Shown: in pieces, positions 56,466 through 64,000 of the stretch
How the letters are laid out: every line of letters begins with the position of its first letter
Numbering within the stretch: the first letter of the stretch is position 1
Assembly (NCBI RefSeq): GCF_963855985.1
Contig: NC_087092.1
Coordinates: 14,012,001-14,076,000, forward strand
Origin: Ostrinia nubilalis
Lineage: Eukaryota; Arthropoda; Insecta; Lepidoptera; Crambidae
DNA length: 64,000 nucleotides
Reading direction: 5' to 3'
Notes under the pieces: model-generated
What the model was told of the DNA's origin: nothing
The model's database searches: none
Seen by the model: the letters and a program-made list of their open reading frames with translations, nothing else
Position numbers and translations under genes: made by a program

Positions 56466-57127
56466 AGTTTGCTAGTAAGATATTGTTCACTTACATCAAT
56501 CATCCTGTATGCGAAGCTATTAAGTTTCTATTATTACCTTGTCTGAGCTATGCAGATCGAATGAACCGGACATTTGCGATAATAACTACGTTTTGTTTTT
56601 TCATTGACATGTAGGTATACTTAAGTACGTACAGTTCACTTTGTACTTTTGTTACCTAATCTATTTTTTTAATCTTTACTTATCTTAATATGGTGGGAAG
56701 CGATTTTTTAGAAAGTGGGCGTGTTGACCTGTGGACAATCTAATATAATATTGTGAAAAGTGGTTAAAAACTGTTAAAACGGTATAGAATAAAAAATAAA
56801 TTTAAAAAATTAAGCCCCCCCACCTCATTTCAACAGAAGGGGAGTAGTCCCACATGCTATGGGGGAATTTTTGTTGAAAATTGGCATAATAACATCGCCT
56901 TAAATTATGGCTAGCCCTATCCCAAACACACGCCTCTTTTAATCCTTAGATTCTACATTGTTCACAAAATTGATTGGTACGAGTACAGCTAAATAGATAT
57001 AATTACATAAACGTACAATTTTGCGCGAATTATTTATTCATAAGTTGTTTGATAGATACGTAAAACGCGAAGGTTTTTAAGAAGCAGCTGAGGAATAATT
57101 ACAGTGCAGACTGAAACGGATTTCGTC

Positions 57128-58905
57128 ATGAACGGTGTTGTAACAACGTGCGTTCTTTTCTTTGTTTTCGTGTTAAATTATGGACTGTGCTGTGAGACTG
57201 GAAATGCCACTCTACAACCGGTGCAGCGTAAGATGTGCGAATTCAAGATCATGCACCCGGTTTGTATTTATTTATTTTCTCATTATTTAGTAATAAAACA
57301 GGAACTTGTATTTTTAATACTAGAACCTAGCAACAATGTACTTTACTTACCTGAATAAAACTCAAATAAATAGACTCGGTATTTCAATTTGACTTCTTTC
57401 GATTAGCAGGAGAAAATACTCTATACTTACTGGAATATTTTTTGTTGCAGAAACCGATAGGTGTTCTTACAACAACTGCAGGAAGGCCTGTGGAGGTGAG
57501 AGAAACAATCACTCTGAACTCTGATATCATAGCCAATGAATACCTGCTGGATTCTATGCTGCATTTCGTGCAAGAGAAAGTGCCAGAGCGAATGGTTCAC
57601 GCGAAAGGCACAGCTGCATTTGGTTATTTCGAAGTGACACATGATATTTCTAAGTACACAAAAGCTGAAGTTTTTAACGGTGTCGGAAAGAAAACTCCAT
57701 TAGTGGTTCGTATGTCAACAGCAATTCAAAGTCTTGGCGGCCCCGATGTATCGAGAGAGCTCAAAGGCATGGCCATAAAATTTTATACCAAAGAAGGTAA
57801 TTTGGATCTGCTGTGCCTGCAAACACCCGTATACTTGTACAATGATCCGTTATTCTTCCAATCTCAAGTTCACGCATTCAAAAGAAATCCAGCTACCAAT
57901 GTATTTGATAGAACCACCATATGGGATTTCTTGACAAAACGACCATCAGCATTCAACACCTTTTTTTGGACTCAGTCAGATTTTGGCATTCCAAGTTCGT
58001 ACAGAAATATGGATGCCTTTCCAATACATACTTATGAAGTTAATAACAAAAAAGGCGACAGATACTATATCAGATTTAACTTCAGAACCGAGCAGGGCTT
58101 GAGTAATCTGACAAGTGTAGGAGTGGCTAATGCAAGTCAAGATATAGATTATTACACTAGAGACTTGTACAACGCTATTGCTAATAAAGAATATCCGTCT
58201 TGGAGATTAGAAATAGATATAATGACACAGGATGGTATTAAAAATCTTGACTTCAATCCTTTTGACGTCACAAGATTGTGGAAAAATGGAACTTATCAGA
58301 CTGTGGAAGTGGGACGTTTGATTTTGAATAAGAATCCCGATAATTTCTTCAAAGTAAGCGATGTGAGTGCGTTTAATCCGGCCAGTTTGGTGCCTGGTAT
58401 TCCCGGGCCGGTCGATACACTATTCAAGGGCCGTAGGCTTTTCTACCGGTCCACCCAGAACTACCGCTTGGGAATCAACCATAATAATGTTGATGTAAAT
58501 ATGCCGTTTTACGCAAAGACTTACACGCGCGATGGCGTTGCGCCAGTGAATGAGAACATGCGAGATGCGCCAAATTATTTTCCGAATTCGTTTAGTGGGC
58601 CGGAGGCTGTTGTGGATGAGAGCAAGCCGTGGAAACGACTTTTGGTGTTGGACAGCAATGCGGTGGACTTGTCGCAGCCGAAGCACTTCTACAACCACGT
58701 GTTGACGAACGTCGGCCAGAGGCAACGTCTCGCCGATGTATTCGCGATGCAACTGGCGACAGTGACCCAACCAATTCAGCGCAGGGCGCTTAAAATGCTT
58801 ACTCTAATTGATAAAGATCTAGGAAATCGTGTGCGAGTGGGTGTAAGAGCGGCGATAGCGAATCTCGCGTCACAACAAACTCGCAAACCTAAACAAAATT
58901 ATTAG
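57128..58905 (+). CDS. Secreted catalase-like protein with an altered active site
   Basis: Member of the haem catalase family, whose usual reaction is dismutation of hydrogen peroxide. Exons 57128-57259 and 57451-58905 join in phase to 528 residues. The first 21 or so residues are a signal peptide (VVTTCVLFFVFVLNYGLCC), unlike peroxisomal catalases, and there is no peroxisomal tail. Catalytic His is kept in RMVHAKG (H94). The haem Tyr ligand is kept in GRRLFYRSTQNYRLG (Y376) with Arg four residues before. The distal Asn, normally in the GNNTP motif, is replaced: here LCLQTP, so L167 is at that position. Such divergent secreted catalases are known in Lepidoptera. Full activity is doubtful; haem binding is likely. 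AATAAA follows the stop at 58919-58924. Confidence 0.92.
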
Positions 58906-59339
58906 TGCAATAGCGTTGAATAAATCATTTTTTAAACAATTATTACATGTGCTGCTGCTGTGGATTTGCCCTGTAGTTTCATTTAAATACTTAGGTGAAG
59001 ATAAATACGCGACTCTGGAAAGATGGAGGCCAGTAGGTAGAGGATTTTCCCTGCCGATTTACTCAAGTGATGATACTGATATTATATGATCTTGGTACAA
59101 CAATTTGAGTATGATGCAAAGCAAATATTTTTACATAAATGTTTGTAACATTAAACGATTTCAATGAAGAATGTTCACTAATTTTGTTTTTTAGCTTTCT
59201 GTATTCTCTGTTAAAAATAAAAAATACACGTGAAAGAATTATTTCGATACGTCAATTAGTTTAAAAGATATTGAATTTTAAAAGTGCGGGCGGCGGCCGG
59301 CCCCCCATTTTATGCGCGTGACGTCATATTACAGTAACT

Positions 59340-59640
59340 GGCTCATATTTGTATGGGTGGAATCTTGCAAGCTGAATTAAGACCCACTTCCAGGCAACCG
59401 ATTAAGCTGAAATTTCGCAAACACATGTGATTTGGATGACCATGCAATATTATGATGACATGGAGCTGATCTGATGATGGAGCTGGAAGGTGGCCATAGG
59501 AACTCTATAATAAAACGACTTAAATGCATCGAGTTTGGGCTCGTTCGTTTTGTATTGATGAGTACTTTAATTCTATATAGTAATCAGGGTCTGATGATGG
59601 AGCTGGAAGGTAATTCGCAATAAAACGACACAATCGCATC
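59340..59640 (-). repeat. Inverted relative of the 54720-55700 repeats
   Basis: GGTGGAATCTTGCAAGCTGAA, ATGATGACATGGAGCTGATC and GATGATGGAGCTGGAAGG (twice) are the reverse complement of blocks at 55640-55700 and 54720-55140. Both lie around the catalase-like gene. Confidence 0.55.
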
Positions 59641-61979
59641 AAGTTTGGGTTTGGTTCAATTTTAATTTCTGTGATGGGTCTGGGTGTTAATATGTATAAT
59701 AAGTTTGTATTTACAAAAAAAAAATGTATTTAAGTATGTTTATATCCGTTTTCTAGTGAGCGGACACTGTGAATGTACGTCACGCGGGGTCACGTGACCG
59801 TCGGCGGGACTCAATATTTAAGCGAACTTTGAATGCCTATAAAATCATAACTACTGGGTATTTTTGAATGAAATAAAAACTAATGTATTTGTAAATGTAA
59901 AAGCTTAACTGTAACATAGTTTCAAGTGATTTTGCATACCTAGTAACATTCTCAATTCAAAGCCTCATCGGGAAAGCTACGCATTGTCATCCTTGACCCA
60001 GATGTTGAGTTGTAACACTGGTTCAGTACTCACATTTCTCGCTCTGTTTCGAGTTGCTTTCGAGAAGCACTCGAAAGCAACTCGCTCGATGTACCTTTGT
60101 AATTGTAATAGATACGCCGTTGATACTATATTGCAGTATTTAAAAAAGCCTTGTTCGTACGCACCCTTTCTCCTTTTCATTGTATAATGTTAAAAAAATA
60201 TAAGTTTGAGAATATCGTGAATTTTCTGAAAACTGATTCCTAACTTCAAGATTTTCGTAACTTAATTAATAAGTCCTCTTTAAAACCTTAAAGAGGTACT
60301 ACAAACAACCTCTTGTGTTGATGCTGAAGAGCCCTATAAGACTCTTCTAAACTGTTAACAGAGATGTAAATAAATCTATCTTGTTAATCTATCATGTTAA
60401 ATATTAAGATCATCGTTTCATCAAAATTTCTTATTTTCAATAGGTAAGTTATAATAATTTCAAAATCTATTTCATTTCGATAAGTTCATACTTACACGAA
60501 ATTAATGTAGGTACTTACAAATTTTCCCATGGTAGGGCCAGACTAGGTCACGGTGACGTCACGCTTGCAGCTTCCCCGACCGTCTCCCCATCCTGTAAGC
60601 TGTAACAGGATCGGTTCTCTGTTGTGTAGCTAAATCCACCACTTTACTTTATCTTTGTTGAAAGGATAAAATCTTACCAAGTTAAAACTGAAGCATACCC
60701 TGCTCATCTCGGGCGCCTGGAAAGTCAAATTAATTAAAGGAACTTGGACGTATAAACCTTAATCTTTACATTGAAGCTACTTTACGTAACGTGAGTGACG
60801 TAGGTACATAATTGTTTTGCGTGAAACTAATTTCATTTTAGGTAGAGCTAAGCAACCTAAATCATTCAAAATGTCTGGATTTGGTATACTATAATAAGAA
60901 ATTGGAGTGTCAGCCATCCCTAATTTAGAGTACCTAATTTTCTTTAGTCTCTACGATTCTACTTTATCTTTTTTATTTTATTATTAACAATTTAGGTAGG
61001 TAGGTATACCTAACTGTAAAACTTAGTACATTTTTTATCGACATCGTTATATTTTGTCTTAACAACATTTTCATACAAAATGTCGATTATAAAATACTAT
61101 TTGTTTTTATTAAAGTGGAAATCGGTGGCAATTACGAGGGTGGTTTTCAATTTGCTGACCTGTATTCGTCACTCACCTGACCACAAATTGCAGAACCAGT
61201 TAATTCGAGGCTTCCAACGTATTAACGGGCAAATTAACCAGTAACTGCTGAGTATTAATGTTACGTATAATTTAATTCGCTTAGGATGGCTATAGCTGAC
61301 CCAGAAAGGAGGGTTAACTTGGTCTGCGTATCTATTAACTAAGTAAAAGTGCTTCTAGACTTTTTTTAAATCTTGTTATACATAATTTCAGCGCTAACTA
61401 AAATGTGCAGGCTTTGGTAATAATTAAATCGTTTCGATAAATCTTTTTAGAATTTAAAAAAGAAAATATGTAACTTTGCAGCATTTATGTTTTAAGGTTC
61501 CTATTTTTTCGTTAAACGCAGAAGCGTAGTAGGTACATGTTAAACAAAGAGTTGAGCTCTTTTGTGAACAGAAAGAACTAAGTTCTGGTTTATAATACAT
61601 TGTACGTTGTATGTTGTAATTTATCAGAGTTTAAATAGATTCTGGTCCATTCTAGAGCGGTGATGACGGTGGCAGCAGTGGGAGCGGTGGCTGGACAAAA
61701 TAATACAAAATTCACGTTTAAATCAGGAAACCTTCACAGTTCCACAACATATGACAGTTTGCTGCAATGATTTATTATTCCATTCAACTCCCCGGGACAA
61801 AACATGAGGTGGGGAAGGTCATTAGCGCAGCCTTAATTAGTACGGCCGGATAGTTTGTTGCCATGGGCGCAGTATTTCATTTACATAGTGTTTGAGATAG
61901 CAGACAAGGGTCCTCTAAGGATACTGACGAGAGAATTTTGATTAACTTAATTGTTTGGGTAGGGGCTGAAAATTTTATA

Positions 61980-62157
61980 TCTATATATATAAAAATGAAA
62001 CCCGTTTTCCGTTGTCACGACATAACATGAAAACGGCTTGACCGATTTGGCTGATTTTTTTTTGTAGTTTTCTAATACTCTGCACAAGGTTTTTACGGAA
62101 AAAAATATAAAGAAAATCTCTACGCTAAGGCGGTACGAAGTTCGCAGGGTCAGCTAG
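61980..62157 (+). mobile_element. Lep1-like non-autonomous Helitron
   Basis: Starts TCTATATATATAAAAATGAA after an A and ends GCAGGGTCAGCTAG before a T. This fits the Helitron pattern (5' TC, 3' CTAG, insertion between A and T) and the sequence of the Lep1 family described in Lepidoptera. Confidence 0.75.
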
Positions 62158-63094
62158 TATTTTATATTTTTAAATTAGATAGTTTAAAGTTGTAATTTAG
62201 AATTGTATAGAATCAGCGTGCTTTCAAAAGTTGTAGCCCCTTGGTTTGAACGTAAAACATTTTCTCGTAAATAAACTATCTAGTATCTTTTATACCTAAT
62301 CTAAGCAACTGTCTTCTAGGTTGTCGGGAGAAATCAATTTATAGTGATAAGAACTACCTAAATTGTGACATATATACATATATTTTTATTTCTTCCTTTT
62401 TCTTTTCTTGTGTGTTCTAGTGTGTGTAAGTGTGTTCTACTATCATCTAGTATAGAATACAGACTTAGACGAGTCTTGTTCCAGCATCATTTTCCACCGG
62501 TTCCAGTAAATCCTATTACGAGCTCACCTGACCCTCGAGGTTTTAAAGCTTTACCGGTTAATAAATCCCCTTGTAGACTATTTCCCACCTGTTGTTGTTT
62601 AATACTGTTTACACTGAACTTTGAAATGGAATTTATTATGAGTATTATGGTATACTTCTACTAGAATGTGCGCCGTCATAGTCTTTGACAGACACTCCAA
62701 GGGTTATCATGTATCACGTATCACGCATCGGGTTGTCTCTAGGGAACTAGGAATAAAAGTTACTGTACTACATAAACTTGATAAAATCAAGTCATTTGAG
62801 ATCCTGAACCCAACTTAGCGACCGAGGGCACATCGCAAAGTGGCATGACTATAATCAAATCTTTCAATACTACCTAAATTGTTTTAGATTCGTTTTGATT
62901 TTCGATTTCTCAACCGAATCCATGTGGAAAAAGCCGCGAGATGGTAGCTGCTTGCATATACTAAAATTTCCCACCACACTCTTCTACCATGGCAACTCCT
63001 GTATAACCAGTCTCAGGAGATAGCTAACTGTCATGGATCTCACAACGATTTTTATCAGAAGAATATAAGAAGAATTCGAATTATAATATCGACT

Positions 63095-63245
63095 TCATCA
63101 TCATTTCAACCACAGGACATCCACTGCTGAACATAAGCCTCCTCCAATGATTTCCATATCGCCCGGTTGGTAGAAGCCTGTATCCAGCGCCTTCCTGCTA
63201 CCTTTATGAGGTCGTCGGTGCACCTTGTGGGTGGACTCCCACGTA
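63095..63245 (-). mobile_element. RTE-type LINE 3' fragment, reverse orientation
   Basis: TTTCAACCACAGGACATCCA, TGATTTCCATATCGCCCGG and CCTTTATGAGGTCGTCGG match the stretch at 17140-17285. Degraded. Confidence 0.6.
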
Positions 63246-64000
63246 CGCTGCGTTTTGTTCATCAATGTAACCCTGTACTAGGAAGGAACATTTGGTTAGA
63301 AACTCTAATCAATCACAGCAATGGCGGAGGACCACCTTAATGACCAAATTGGAAATGCCAGAAAAAGTAATCCATGAGATTTCCACGAATTCCAAATCCT
63401 CTAATGGGAATCCGATGAATCAATCGGCTTTTTTCGATCGTTTTTATTGTTTCACCGCATTACTGTACCCGGAGCACGAATAAATATCGTTCTCGTTAAG
63501 GCATGGTAGTTTTTTCTTTAGTATGAAAAGCAAAACAGGCCCGCTACGGTTGTATGAGGAATACGATTATGGATTAGAGTGTTATTCGTGCTAGGGGTAC
63601 TGAGCATAATATTTTATGTTTTGACAGTCAGAGCTATACTGTGAACATTATTTCCAAGTGATAAGCGAACGGAATATTGTATTATTGATAACAACAACTC
63701 CTACGTTTGTTTTGCTTCTCCTGCCTTCATATTGCGTACCCACATACATAGGCAAGAACAACCTACACGAGTTTGAAACAAATAATAGCTTATTTGTCCC
63801 CTACATTATTGCTTTTATGAACTGCATAATAAACTTCACATTTTTTGATAGCGAGTTTGTAGAGTTAAATTGACAATTTAAAACTACATTTACAAGTTAG
63901 TTTATGTTATAGTTATAAATTAAGAAAGCGCTTCACTTTGAGGGATGGTTGAAAGACGTTGATATACTTTACTTATTCCATGCCAAAACCATAAAATATA

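Larger units (their letters stand above)
50800..57127. other. Intergenic region with transposon remnants
   Basis: No host gene exon is recognised between MTRFR and the catalase-like gene. The stretch contains the repeats listed separately at 52046, 52515, 52772, 54720, 55296 and 56299. A single mariner-like end, TACAGGGTGTCCCAAAAAC, lies at about 54841. Confidence 0.5.
58925..64000. other. Intergenic region to the right edge
   Basis: No host exon is recognised. The stretch holds a repeat at 59340-59640, a Lep1-like Helitron (61980-62157) and an RTE tail (63095-63245). Open frames here are short, low in complexity and without family resemblance. Confidence 0.5.

Noticed and set aside
58420..58774. 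Minus-strand frames of 60-116 codons
   Set aside because: Antisense shadows of the catalase-like exon.

Overview
The window is a piece of an insect nuclear genome, almost certainly from a moth or butterfly. The evidence is AT-rich DNA, genes with GT-AG introns, Lep1-type Helitrons, a wealth of TA-, TTAA- and 8-bp-TSD foldback elements, RTE and CR1/L2-like LINE pieces, a short interstitial TTAGG run, and the gene content (Dredd, a lineage-type divergent secreted catalase). No bacterial or viral gene block is present.

Layout. 704-1976 (+): last two coding exons of an unidentified gene, with transposons in its last intron. About 2-9 kb: AT-rich intergenic DNA. 9065-32966 (-): the complete Bre1 (RNF20/40) H2B ubiquitin-ligase gene in 16 coding exons. 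Its introns are packed with transposons, including a non-LTR element with an intact 980-codon ORF at 13437-16379 and a three-level nest of elements at 21302-23664. 34406-37252 (-): an FGGY-family carbohydrate kinase in four coding exons. 39914-40465 (+): POP5, a subunit of RNase P/MRP. 42133-42933 (-): a tandem-DED protein without a caspase domain, 2.6 kb from and clearly related to 45508-47124 (-), the full initiator caspase Dredd. 48484-49935 (+): an LYR-motif microprotein followed one base later by a mitochondrial rescue release factor (MTRFR/C12orf65 type), apparently one dicistronic transcript. 50224-50743: a 33-bp minisatellite. 57128-58905 (+): a secreted catalase-like protein. The rest is intergenic.

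Functional links. Bre1, FGGY and POP5 are unrelated housekeeping genes. The two DED genes plausibly form a caspase/inhibitor pair in IMD immune signalling, because the short one resembles c-FLIP or a decoy DED protein. The LYR/MTRFR pair may couple two mitochondrial-translation functions on one mRNA. The MTRFR homologue carries Ser where the family has the catalytic Gln of GGQ, and the catalase lacks the distal-pocket Asn. Bre1 has been altered repeatedly by tandem duplication of the 3' ends of exons together with their splice donors; one copy (165 bp, in frame) could still be used as an optional 55-residue coiled-coil insert.

The most promising candidates for something undescribed are the DED-only Dredd paralogue, the LYR-MTRFR dicistron with its GGS motif, and the Bre1 exon-tail duplications. 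All gene models come from reading splice sites and protein similarity by eye; no alignment or expression data were available.
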